64,000 bases of DNA, taken from assembly GCA_947683425.1 (NCBI GenBank), contig CANTUQ010000109.1:216501-280500 (forward strand), read 5' to 3'. The position numbers and the translations under genes were made by a program. The notes below the pieces were generated by a model. That model did no database searches, was not told the DNA's origin, and worked only from the letters and a program-made list of their open reading frames with translations. Positions 23,586-37,731 of this stretch are shown one piece after another (the stretch's first letter is position 1; every line of letters begins with the position of its first letter). Origin of the DNA: Excoecaria cochinchinensis (taxonomy: Eukaryota > Streptophyta > Magnoliopsida > Malpighiales > Euphorbiaceae).

Positions 23586-23673
23586 CTGGTAAAAGTTGAA
23601 GGCCTTTCGATAGACAAGGCCAACATTTGCACCATCTACCACTGCATCAAATGGACCATGCCATCAGCCACTC
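23586..23673 (-). pseudogene. PRORP-like exon 2 (start of nuclease domain)
   Basis: An 88-bp block with a minus-strand acceptor CATTCAG before GAGTGGCTG and donor CAG/GTAAGAG. It encodes EWL, then in a shifted frame HGPFDAVVDGANVGLV, the first catalytic block of the NYN metallonuclease domain of protein-only RNase P. A 2-base deletion after EWL breaks the frame. It lies 712 bp from exon 1 and in the expected phase 0. No later exon (SPSKRLPLV or DDW blocks) was found. Confidence 0.75.
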
Positions 23674-24385
23674 CTGAATGAGTTTCACGTCCTTTGTCAG
23701 TCAGAATATTACTTGCAATCATTTTATGTTAACACTTGCCTGAATCATAAAGAAGTAAAAAGTATTCACTTTTTCTACTAGTGCGGTTAGCAGTAAATAG
23801 TAAAATAGCACAAGATACGAAAAGTGGCTTTCATGACTTCAGGGCTGGATGTCTGTAACAGGACCCACCACCTGATGAAATGGAATCCGTTCAACCCTAC
23901 ATGATATGGGCTATATCATATTTTTAAGAAAGGAAAATAAACCCATTTATCAACAAGGAACAATAGTGGAGTATGAGAAACTAAGCTGCCCTTCTGCCTC
24001 AGTAAAATTGCAAATCACAAAGGGGAAGGAGACTGACAGATTTATACCTAAACTTTGACACCACAACCTAGTTGGTCAACCACTAAGCGATGACCACAAA
24101 TACTGGTACATCAAGCTCTCTGACTTTTAGGCATCAGTTTGTCTTCAGCCAATAAGCCAAATTAGAAGGATATAAAGAAAAAGGAAAACTTGAAAGCAAC
24201 AATATTTGATCAATATTAGACAATTTAAAAATCCTTCCGCTCTATGCAAGAAGAAAAAACACTACTGTGTAATACTTCTTTGTCAGAGTTGAAGAATGAG
24301 AAAACTACCAACAAGGCAAGAACTAACTGATGTCTGTCCATTCATGAATACCATATAACAGAGAGAAAGATAACTGTTGCTTTAC

Positions 24386-25410
24386 CTGGAAATGAACAAA
24401 GTCTGCCTTAACCTCTTTCTTGCAAGCCAAGTTGCTTAATGAGGCAGCAAAGTTTTCCGTCTCTTGGATCTATATCAATACAAACAAAGCTTTTCACTAC
24501 AGGACCGACATACACCCTTCTCATCAATTTCAGTCCTGACCACTTTCCATGGACCGCTCCCCAGCCACCCTTGCCCATGCCATCCCCCGCCTCCTCTCTC
24601 AACCCCTTCCTTGACCTTGTGTCCCAGTTCTCCTTCCCCACTTTTGAAGCATCCTCAGACTTGAACCAATCCTCAATAACCCCAAGAGTTGAATCCGTAA
24701 CTTGCCTGACAATAGCTCGCAACCGATGAAGTGTTTCATACTCCTTGTCTGGTCTCTTTACCTCCGCACTAACTTTTAAGAAAGCAGAAAGTTCAGGATC
24801 TTCAGGCATCACCCCTGATTCAGCCATATGTGCATCAACTTCATAAGCTCTATCAGCCCTTGCAGAATCCAAACAAGGCAGGTGCATAAGTGCGCAGTTT
24901 GGGTGGGATATCAAAACCTTTCATTTGCTTAACCAAATCAAAAGACATGTCTGGGTCTTCCATTCCAAGGGCCAGCCTTGCAGCATTTGTAAAAGTAGCT
25001 TCATTTGGTGCAACTTTTTATCAATAATCATTTGCTGAAAAATCTCAAAACCTCTTTTGAAATATAAATCAGAGGTCCTTGCAGAAGCCCTATCTCCATT
25101 CACTTCAACAGGTAAGCCAGAAGAACAAACATAGAGCAATACATTGTAGTGATGCTGGATACCATTCCTTCGTGCTTCATCATATAACCAAAGGGCTTCT
25201 ACATCTTCTCCCCTCTTCGAGCACTGATCTAACTTTACTTGAAGTACTCTCTCTGGTGATTCTCTAAGTGCTTTCTTCTTTGCTCTGCAGGAAACATTGT
25301 TTGTAGCCAGTGCAGCAGAATCGTGAATTTGTGGTATCACAGACAGTGCAACAGTGCAAAGATTGGCTCTTCTGTCTCTATGGAAATGGCAGGCTTGAAT
25401 GACAGGTTTG
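24386..25410 (-). pseudogene. PRORP-like (protein-only RNase P) exon 1, disrupted
   Basis: Matches the pentatricopeptide half of plant organellar PRORP1/3, which removes tRNA 5' leaders in chloroplasts and mitochondria. Blocks: KKALRESPERVLQVKLDQCS, ALWLYDEARRNGIQ, HHYNVLLYVCSS, RGFEIFQQMIIDK, DRAYEVDAHMAESGV, LHRLRAIVRQVTDST, VIEDWFKSEDAS and VCIDIDPR. Frameshifts occur after IIDK (about 25020), around 24900 where several residues are also missing, in the Gly-rich WHGQGW region (about 24570) and after DIDPR (about 24470). The exon ends HFQ/GTAAAG at 24386, the same boundary joined by exon 2. Retained introns mean this is a duplicated genomic fragment, not a retrocopy. Confidence 0.85.
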
Positions 25411-27475
25411 GGTAATAAAAAGTCTGGTTATGGGCAAATCAATTACAGAAAGTTTGCCAATTATTCTTAAAAATCAACATCGATGGGATTTTGGTGAAGT
25501 ATGAGAAGAGAGAAGATGCCCTATTAAAAGAGGGTGCAAAAGAGCTTCCACAGAGCATCACTTTTGACATTATAATCCCTTTTCAGTTGTTTTCAGACAA
25601 GCATGTATCATGAGAGAGAAAATCACTAAGCTATTAAACCTGTAAGCAATAGCAATACACACACACACAAAACTAAACACGAAAGCAAGCAGCCAAATCA
25701 AGTTCTTTTACTAATCAAATTGAACTGTAAAGGAACACCTTTGCAACTTTTAGAAAAACAAGCTTATAATTGACTCAATTAAATCATTATCTCCATGGAC
25801 ATGGAACAAGTCCAACAACATATAATTGCTCGTACTACCTGGATGCAAGTCCCGATGCCAATACAACATGATACTATGAAATTGTTAATGATAATTGCCT
25901 AACTATGACAATCGGCAATCTGAAATGCTCCAATTATCATGGAAATTTCCATTTTTTTTAAACTTTTGTATTTAGCACACATGGGCAGTAACAAACAGAG
26001 CTGTTCTAATAACAATGACGATTATAGCAGCAACCTGAAAGCAAATTACATCATTACAAAAGCTAACCATAAGCAAACAAAGTCCATCGATTCTCATCTG
26101 CAACTTTACTCCACTCATAAAGCTAATGGCAGGGAAAATGTCCCAATCCCCATGCACCTATCTTCACCGTCAATATGGTTGAGGGAAAGTGCCTTAGGGA
26201 AGCACAAAGACTTCTACTTTTCTTGAAACAAATACAAGCATCCAATATTAGAAACTCCTCAACTCTTTTGATCTACATTTTTTTCATTTCTTTCCAGGCT
26301 TAAGGGCAAAACAAAATCCTGAACTTTTAAAATTTTATCAAATTAATCATGATCCATTTTTATCAATTCAATGAAGTCACCATTTCATTCAACTATTAAC
26401 TTAATACTCTTGATAAAAGTATAAGTTAATATCAACATCTTTTACATCTAAGACAAGTTAATAATTCAACTTTTTTCAATAGTTCCACCATAGCTTGTAC
26501 AGTTGCAGTAGCCAGGAGCATTCTCAACCTTTCCCTCCTTCAAAATGTCGTAATAAGAAGCATAGAATTTGACCACAAAAGCATCATTATAAACAAAATT
26601 TTCAGCAAAATTCCTCTAATGTCATTTCATCAATCAGGTAAAAGGCACTCTTGGTTTTTTCCATTTGCGCACAACCCTTCAACCAAAATGCTAAATTTAC
26701 CTCTATTTGGCAAGCAAGTAAGCCTAAGTTCTATTATAAACCCTTAAAGACAACAACAAAAAAGAAAATAAAGAAAAAGTTCAGAATCACACTGCAACTG
26801 ATTACTAGAGGGATAGATTTAAACCTGAAATTGTTTTTGGTGGTAGCGAAGGACCGTTAAGAGTCCACAGCAATCGAGAAAGAGGCCAACAACTAGAGGA
26901 ACGACGATCTTCTCGCAGCTAATCGTGCCATGGCCAGTGACCTAAGGGAGCGAGAATTGGATTTACCTATCACTGATAAGCAAGGAATGAGCGAAAATTT
27001 TCCTAAAAGTTCAAGTGACTGAAATTGCATCTGTAGTCCCTGAATTTCTCGGGATATATATAGTGATTAAAATAATAATATTTTTAGGACTGTGCATAAG
27101 TCGAACCCGAAATCCGAATATACACCCAATGTTGGACTTGAACCGACCATATAAATATAAATTGAGCCTCATTCTTTTTATTCTGAAATTTTTGGGTCCC
27201 AACTCGAATAAACATGTTTAACCCAATTTTTTTAATTTATATTTTTCGGTATTTTAATCCTAGAATGTGAGGAAAAAAAAAATTAGTCATACATATCTAA
27301 AATAGAATCAGATCAAGAAGTGATAATCAAAGGCAACAAAATCAAATTAAAAGAAGATAAGACCCTTTCCATATAAAATGGCAACAAAATTAATTTATTA
27401 AAAAGTGAGAAAATACCTTTGGGAAACTTAAGAGTTAAGTGTGGAAAAAATAAAAATTATTGAAAAATCGGAAAC
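25411..27475. other. Unassigned DNA upstream of the PRORP fragment
   Basis: It may hold the old PRORP N-terminus and promoter (25411-25500), then non-coding sequence with a short (CA)n at about 25660. No supported gene. Confidence 0.4.
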
Positions 27476-27477
27476 TA

Positions 27478-30231
<2,754 letters not shown>

Positions 30232-31440
30232 AAAAACTAATAAGTAAAAGTGCTTAGTGCTCATATACAAACATCCCAGCCACCAGGCCATTAGTTTTAG
30301 TTTGTATGTTCAAAACACGTAATATTTTTCAATCAAATCGGAACCTGAAAATAGTAAATTCCATTATTCAACTTGAATAACCCTAAAAATCTAACCCAAA
30401 CTCAAAATTCGAGTCAGTTCGAGTTTTGCACAGTCCCAATAGATTGAGTCTTTAAATTTCTATTACATTTAATCCACTCCTTAAATATTGAGTCTTTAAA
30501 TTTCAATCATATTTAATCTAGTCCTTACATTTTTATGACATGCAGAATAAGTTTCATGTTGACAAATTAATAAAAAACTAGTATTATTTAGCTATATTAA
30601 ATTTCGTATATAACTTTTCTTTAAAATGTCCCCGTTAGAATTTAACATAGGTTGATAGTAGGGGTGTTCAAACATGGGTTGGATGGGTTACGATCGGTTT
30701 GCCATCCAACCCATATAAAATTTTAAATGAATTGAATCCAACCCAATTCAGCTGGGTTATAACTTAAACTTTTCATCTTGAATTAGCTGGATTATTACTA
30801 GATTGCATGGATTATGTTAATCTTTTATGATTTATTATAAACATATAAATTTTATATTACTATATTTATATTTTTTAAGTATAAATATTAATTTCATTCT
30901 TGTAAATATTTTTTTATATAACACATGCATATTTTATTTTTAAAAAAAAAATAAAAAAAATTAATTGCGTCCTAAAACTTAATTTCATTGCACTGAAATT
31001 TAATTTAATAATATTTAATTTTATCATTTTTTCAATATTAAAGATTATCAAAGTTTTAACAGTTTTAATTTAATTGCACCAAAATTTAATTTAATAATAT
31101 TTAATTTTGTTATTTTTTTAATATTAAAAATTATTAAAGTTTTAACATCCCATTATATACGAAATTATAATTTTGCCGTTTATTATAAAGTTTTATCACA
31201 TAATTACTATTTTACTCATATTATCCATATTCTTATTGTCTGTTACCACTTTAACCCTATTATTCATATTTTCTCGCGTAATCACTATTTTACTTATTTT
31301 CTTCAATTTTTATCATAATACGTATGACACTATAAGGTTTTTGAGGTCTTCATTACAGAGTTGGTTAATGCTTTAGAGACTAATCCGATTGGAATATAAA
31401 GCCATTTCAAGGGTTTATTTATAAAAGCGAAACTTTTAAG
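30232..31440. other. AT-rich DNA with an 80-bp tandem duplication
   Basis: Holds a hAT-like end TAGGGGTGTTCAAACATGGG at about 30659 and a duplicated block at about 30985-31065 and 31071-31150 sharing aaatttaatttaataatatt. No genes. Confidence 0.5.
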
Positions 31441-32096
31441 TTTGTCTCGCAGGACTTTCTCAATTGAGGTGACTTTTTGATTGTTCGGGTCTCGGGATTT
31501 TATCAACCGAGGCGATATTTTGATTGTTCAGCTCTCGGGATTTTATCGACCGAGGCGATGCTTTGATTGTTCGGCTCTCGATATTGTATCGACCGAGGCA
31601 ATGCTTTGATTATTTGGCTCTCGAAATTTTATCAACCGATGCGACACTTTGATTGTTTGGCTCTTGAGATTTTATCGATTGAGGTGATACTTTGATTGTT
31701 CGACTCTCGGGATTTTATCGATCGATGCAATACTTTGATTGTTCAGCTCTCGAGATTTTATCGACAGAGGCGATGCTTTGATTGTTTAGCTCTCAGGATT
31801 TTATTGATCGAGGTGATTCTTCTTTAATTGTTCGGCTCTCGGGACTTTATTGATCGAGGCAATTCTTCTTTAATTGTTTGGCTCTCGGGACTTTATTGAC
31901 CGAGGCGATTCTTTTGTAATTGTGCGGCTCTCGGGACTTTATCGACTGAGGTGATTCTTATTTAATTATTCGGCTCTCGAGACTTTATCGACCTAGGCGA
32001 TTCTTCTTTAATTGTTCGGCTCTCGGGACTTTATGGACCGAGGCAATTCTTCTTTAATTGTTCGGCTCTGGGGACTTTATCGACCAAGGCGATTCT
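31441..32096. repeat. Minisatellite of about 15 units (43-47 bp)
   Basis: Units share ggctctcgggattttatcga followed by ccgaggcgat. The first half has 43-45 bp spacing with ctttgattgtt spacers. The second half has about 47 bp spacing with ttctttaattgtt spacers and gactttat in place of gattttat, so two unit subtypes are arranged in blocks. Such arrays often sit in non-coding parts of LTR retroelements. Confidence 0.9.
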
Positions 32097-34590
32097 TCGA
32101 TTTGATTATTTTTAGCTTTTTCAAGGCAAAGTAAATAATTATCTTGCATAATTTCCATAAATCTGCAATACATATATTTAATAATTAATCATATCATTAT
32201 ACATAAAGTACCTTTTCGAAAGGTTTTAATTTCGTCATGGTAGGATATTCCAAACAAGTATGGTTGTGGCCTTCATTAGCGGCTGTCTCAGACATCTAGA
32301 TGTTATCTTTGAAGAGGGCATTTTGGAGTTTGCTTCCTTCAGCTTGGGATGATAGCTTCTCTGATCGACCTTTCGCTCGCTACATCCGGGTCTCCACCGA
32401 GGCACATGTATAAGGCCCTGGGGTTGATATCTGGGATATTTCTTAACTTCTCCTTCTCTCATCAATACTTCAAGGTTAGTGGGTGATTTCTTGACTTTTA
32501 TCATTTGAAGCATTTTTCTTTTTTCTTTGGCATCCATGTTTGCCGCTCAAAGATATTTGATCTTCGACGATTGGCTGGGTCTTAACTTTGGTGAATAGGA
32601 CTTTCTTGTGAAATCGTTCTACCTTTTACCCTTTTTGACTTTTCAGGGTGGTGCTTCAATGGAGAGCTACAATATTAGAGATTTCTCTCCTTTTACCTTT
32701 ATTTTCTCAAAAGTTTTTCCGTAGAACAGGTGCTCCCTGATCGAAAATTTTCCTCTTCTTTGAGAGTTTTCCTTTTCCAAATGGGTCGCTCTACCATAAT
32801 TTTATTGGAGGATTGCTTTCACTGTAAGTGGGATGGATATTCCCATTACCCCCAGATCTTTGTTCGAGAAGCTCTCCCTTAGCACACAATATAGCTCGTT
32901 CTATTTTATTTTAAGACGAGTGCGAGTGTTTTCGTTCTATCGTGGGATGAAAGGGATTTGCTTACAATCAGATTGGTGGAGCAAGTATTTTCGGCCATCT
33001 TTATTTGACTGCTATTTTCTTTACTCCACCTATCATGGATCATCTTTAATGATTGTGTAAGAGGAGCCTCTAGATGGATGTTTAGGACTTTTTAATCATC
33101 AGGCTAGAAATATCCGTAGCATTTTGCTCAACCTTTTTCTCCTTTAGCAAGGGTTTCTCCATTCTTGGGGCATTTTTCTTCTTCTTCCACCTTTTTTCTA
33201 GCACACTGTCCTTTTTGGATGGGTTCGATTGACCTCATAGTGTGTCTAAAAGTTTTGCTTGCTAAGATGATCGTGCTCATGAAGAACGATTTAATTCTTC
33301 TTAGCTTGGGCTGAACATATGCTTTTTCATCTTAACTTGGAATGAGATCCTGTCGACTTCCTCAGGCAGGGTATACCTCGCAACGTTTCTTTCATTCCTC
33401 TCGGTGCCTAGAGGAAAGATGGCCCTTACGGTTTTTTCCTAACGTGGAGTCAATGTTCAATTAGTCCCACGTAATTTAAAAAGAAAAAGTCTCCTTTTCA
33501 GCTATTCTCTGCTTTTCCATCCGCCGATCGGTTAACTTTTAAAAAGTGAGTGGGGGATATGACGATTCAAGAGTTGCCTCTCTAATTCTTTCAGTTGGAC
33601 AACATTCGTGGAACCTTGAGGGTTTCTTACCCCTCCTTTTGTGCAGAGGCAATTCCTCATCTGTAAGGGTTCTTCGTGATTTGAAGGATTTTTTTTATCT
33701 TGAGGTCGTTTGCGCTCTTGAATGGAATTGCATTATACTTCCACTAAAGTCATCAAGAGTTGCTTTTGTGTCACCCACGTTAAGTGAAAGGTGATTTGGC
33801 CATGCTATGAGTTCTTTGTGGAGCCTGGAAGCTGGGTTATTAGGAACAGGGGATCCCTGAAGTTCATCCTGTCCACCGATAAATATTGGTCTACTTTAAT
33901 TGTTATCGAATTGATTCTCTCTCCGATTCGGAGTGTTTTGAGCATCTCGATCCTACCATGGACTCTCAATGAAAGCACTAAATGATAATCCTGAGAATAT
34001 CAAAATGAGGAATTCCACATGGCTTAATAGGATTGCTCACAAGATAGCTCGGATCGGGTACTACTTAGGACCTGTAAGAAAAACTAGCCCAATTGGAACG
34101 GGCGATGACTCTCCGAAGTTTAAGTCAGCAAAGACTTTTAGAGAGAAAATATATGTAGAGAAAGTAGTAGAGAGAGAATCTCTCGTATTTTAGATGAGTG
34201 ATGAGCATTATCATACCTGGACCCCTTATGAGGTTGAGCTAGTTATATGATAGAAAAAATGGACATGCTATAGTGTTGGGAAGGGTAGCATTATGGCTTT
34301 GCTACCCATTATTATCGGATGTGTCAGGGTAGGTAGATGACATGATAAAAAATAGTTAGGAAGGTATGACGATGGAATATGTCAGTTGGTTATCTGGTGA
34401 CAATCAGTCAGGTCCGATCGGACGTGCCAAGTGACAGTTCACTGACCTCTTCTTGTGTCATACTCTGGGCCTCATGATTCTTGGGTCTGACTTGGGCTAT
34501 GGGCTAAGGTTGACTTCGGTTTATGATAATTTGAGTATTATCACTTCTATTGCCAAATTTTGGAAAGTGTAGGGGGATTAATCCCCCACA
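32097..34590. mobile_element. Probable degenerate LTR retroelement (LARD-like) region
   Basis: Higher GC than its surroundings, without any recognisable gag or pol. 34090-34200 has a sequence typical of plant LTR leaders (gatgactctccgaagtttaa and an agagaga-rich stretch), followed by further LTR-like sequence ending near 34590 (gggggattaatcccccacat). Open frames at 32235-32537 (minus) and 33546-33794 (plus) match nothing I know. Assignment as a retroelement is inference. Confidence 0.35.
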
Positions 34591-35429
34591 TATAGATATT
34601 ATATTAATATTAAATTATTTATGAATATCAGTATTTTAAGAGTTTTATTATAAATATTATTATATGAAACATATATATTCCAATTAGATATCTCAATTGC
34701 AAATTTCTTCTATCTTCATTGATTTTTGATGGATATGATTTTGAAAATGGAAAAATAGTAGGGAAAAAATGGAAATAGGAGATTTTATGTGGACGAAAAC
34801 ATACACATAAAGTAGAATCAGAAATGAATACAAATTAATGGGTCCACATATTAGATTAAAATGCTATGGTCATTTATGCTAGTTGGATTTGATGATGTTT
34901 GTTTCATGTGCATATTCATGTTATTCTTTGCTTTATCTGTCAGTAAAGTGTAGGTTGAGCCAATATATTTTATAGATTACTCTTTTCTATTTACTTTATA
35001 TGCTAAAAATGGGGATAAAAGCTTTTGGTTTAACAAACATTGAGAGAATCTGTTTATATTTGAACAGGTCCTCAATTAATTGGATCAGTATCTATCACTG
35101 CTGTGGAACTCATCGCTGCAAGCTTAACTGCATGCTTATAGAAGAATGCAAATATTTGTAACTATGATTAGTCCTTTTGGGCGGTGAAGAGAGTGTCCAA
35201 AGTCACATTTTTATTCTTTTAAACCAAAATTTAAACCAAAGGAATATCTATATATGTATATTTTTGGTACAATTGTAATTGACATTTATCTATTTATGAA
35301 ATGCTACGTTATATATTGTTCCGGTTATATTATTAATACGAAAATTTTCTTTAATTGCATTATGAATTTGGATTATATTTATTTATAAATAAAAAATTTA
35401 ATTGAAATTTTACAATTTCTGATGTTAAA
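34591..35429. other. AT-rich spacer
   Basis: No coding or repeat structure recognised. Confidence 0.4.
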
Positions 35430-35652
35430 AATAGCAACGGAAGAGAAATAGCAACGGAAAAAGTATATAGCAACGGAAATAGAATGCCGTTGCTAAATTT
35501 AGCAACGGAATTTCCGTTGCTAAATTTAGCAACCGTTAAAATTGCAACCGAATTTTCTGTTGCTATATTTGGTTGCTAATTTTGATTAGCAACAGAAATT
35601 CAACAAATTCGGTTGCTAATTTCCGTTGCTATTTAATAATTTTCTTGTAGTG
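35430..35652. mobile_element. CACTA element terminus with subterminal repeats
   Basis: Dense array of TTCCGTTGCTAA-type motifs in both orientations, ending TTTCTTGTAGTG at 35641-35652, the inverted form of the CACTACAAGAAA terminus. No matching left end seen, so it is truncated or its partner has diverged. Confidence 0.7.
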
Positions 35653-36200
35653 ATTTGAGAGATGATAGTAAATTTAGCATCAGTTACCAATGAACAGAGC
35701 CATTTTTTTCCAGCGTGATACCACTGCGGCTTCAACGAAACTTGAATAGTTTCATCATACTTCCTTGTAGCCTTACCATCTACTCTTTTGAAGATATCAG
35801 GGTAATAACTTTAAGAATGTCCGATCAAACTACAATAAAAGCAAAATACGAGAAGCTTATCATAGCTAAATGAAACATAAAACCATTAATTTCTTTGTTT
35901 TTTTGATGTTCATTTCGCTTTTTAAAGGTTGTCTAACATCAATGGAGACTCTAATTCGCATAAAATCACGCCAAAGCCTCATAAAATTCTTGGGTCAATC
36001 TTTATAAATTCTTATGTATAATTTCCAATCCCCATTGCAACTCTTTCTTACATGCATCTAATGGGAAGCTTGTGGACTTGAACACAAAACTGCGCTTTGA
36101 ATAACTGGGCTTGCGACGGATGTTCATTATGATTCAGTTGCATAAAAACTAAAAATATTTTATTTGGAGAAAAAAATCGAAAACCTTAGGGTGCATTAGC
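35653..36200. other. Unassigned DNA
   Basis: A minus-strand stretch near 35690-35810 could encode KPQWYHAGKKWLC-like sequence, but I do not recognise it and it has no supporting context. Confidence 0.3.
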
Positions 36201-36210
36201 TATTTTCTGC

Positions 36211-36721
36211 GGGTTAATTTCACTCACGGTCACTTAACTTATCACTTATCGCGCAAAAATAACCGACTTTTTTTTTCGACTTAAATGTCATTGAACTTCT
36301 AACATTTTTGAAAAAAATTCATGTAGACCGGAATTCGGCGAAAACCCTTGCCGGATTGATGGTATGACATGCCATATTAAAAACTACGTGTCGTTTAACA
36401 GTATCTCTAACAAATGCTACATTTGGGTCAATTTCACTTAGATCACTCAACTTATCACTTATCACTCAAAAAGTAACCAACTTTTTTTTTTGACTTAAAT
36501 GTCACTGAACTTCTAACATTTTTGTAAAAAAGTCATGTACCGACTATTCATCGCCACGTGTCATATGCCATGCCATCAATCCAACAAGGGTCCTCACCGG
36601 ATTCCGGTCTACATGACATTTTTGCAAAAATATTAAAAGTTCAGTGACATTTAAGTCAAAAAAAATTAGTTACTTTTGTGCAATAAGTGATAAGTTGAGT
36701 GACCGTGAGTGAAATTGATCA
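36211..36721. mobile_element. Mutator-type MITE
   Basis: Ends GGGTTAATTTCACTCACGGTC and the inverted counterpart GACCGTGAGTGAAATTGATC. The flanks TATTTTCTGC (36201-36210) and TATTTTTTGC (36722-36731) form a 10-bp TSD with one mismatch. An internal second start (gggtcaatttcac at about 36432) suggests a composite of two units. Confidence 0.7.
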
Positions 36722-36783
36722 TATTTTTTGCTGTTATTTTTTACGAAAAATTCTTCTAGCTAATAGTTCGGAAGTCAATATGA

Positions 36784-37108
36784 TGGGTTAATTTTCACTT
36801 GATGTCATATAAATATGACCCTACGCTATAGTCATAAATTTTTAATTTGTATCAATAAAATAAAATATTAATTATTTTTAATCCATGACTCGAATTAATG
36901 AACTTCGGTCACCCAAATTGCTAACATGGCATAAATATTCTAGAAGGGTGCTGATGTGGCAGCATCACAAAGTCCACATGGAAAATGCAATAGCGAAGAA
37001 GTTAATTTTACCCGTAGCTATATGATTATGGCTATGTAACATTGTGGGCATAAAAAATTGATTTGCATCAATAAAATAAGACAAATGTTATTTTGAATCT
37101 GATAGCGT
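36784..37108. mobile_element. Possible further MITE abutting the NLR fragment
   Basis: Begins GGGTTAATTTTCACTTG and ends GGCCAGAATTAACCC exactly where NLR homology starts. The inverted ends match for only about nine bases and no TSD was found. Confidence 0.4.
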
Positions 37109-37423
37109 GGCCAGAATTAACCCATTTCAAGTGGCATTTTTTGCAAACTTGTCTCTTTAGTATCCAGAGAACACAAGTTAATTGACCTTCCTATTTCAAC
37201 TGGCAGCTCAATGAGATCTCGACACTTAAACAAACTTAATGTTCTATTTATACAGACTACTTAGAGATTCAGGTAACCTTTTAATTACTGAGCCAGAGAG
37301 ATCCAAATGACACATATGCTTCAAGCTTCCAATAGAATCAGACACCTTTTCTAAATCATAAAACCCATGCAAAGAAAATGCCCTTATATGCTTAAAGGAT
37401 GAAAATAAATTTTCCATGGCTTT
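37109..37423 (-). pseudogene. Split NLR pseudogene, piece 3 (first LRRs)
   Basis: Minus strand reads KAMENLFSSFKHIRAFSLHG, SDSIGSLKHMCHLDLSGS, IKRLPESLSSLY, then with stops ELPVEIG-like and LQKMPLEMG. These are the first LRRs of R13L1-type NLRs. It continues in sequence from piece 2 (45934-46954), whose last residues QIINK end at the other copy of the Copia 2 target site. The stretch ends at 37109 against a MITE-like element. Confidence 0.8.
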
Positions 37424-37428
37424 CTTAT

Positions 37429-37724
37429 TGATGAAAATAAGATTATGAAAGAATAATACTTAAGAAAAAGATTAGAGAGAAGAGTGTTGTATTTTCTATA
37501 TAATTAACAGACCAGAATACTACTATAAATATACAAGAAATTCTACAAAAAGAGAAGAAAATAACTATAACATATAAGAAATGTGATATGATCTGATATG
37601 ATTTGCAGATCTGTTGTGATTTGATATGCAGATTTCTTAAATGTCATTTAATCTGATATGATCTGCAAATCTATTGTAATCTGATTTACAGATTTTTTTC
37701 TTAATATGAATTGTATCCTTTACA
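37429..37724 (-). repeat. 3' LTR of Copia 2 (296 bp)
   Basis: Minus strand begins TGTAAAGGATACAATTC and ends TTATTTTCATCA. A purine tract GAAGGAAGG just upstream (37725-37735) fits the polypurine tract. Confidence 0.9.
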
Positions 37725-37731
37725 CCTTCCT

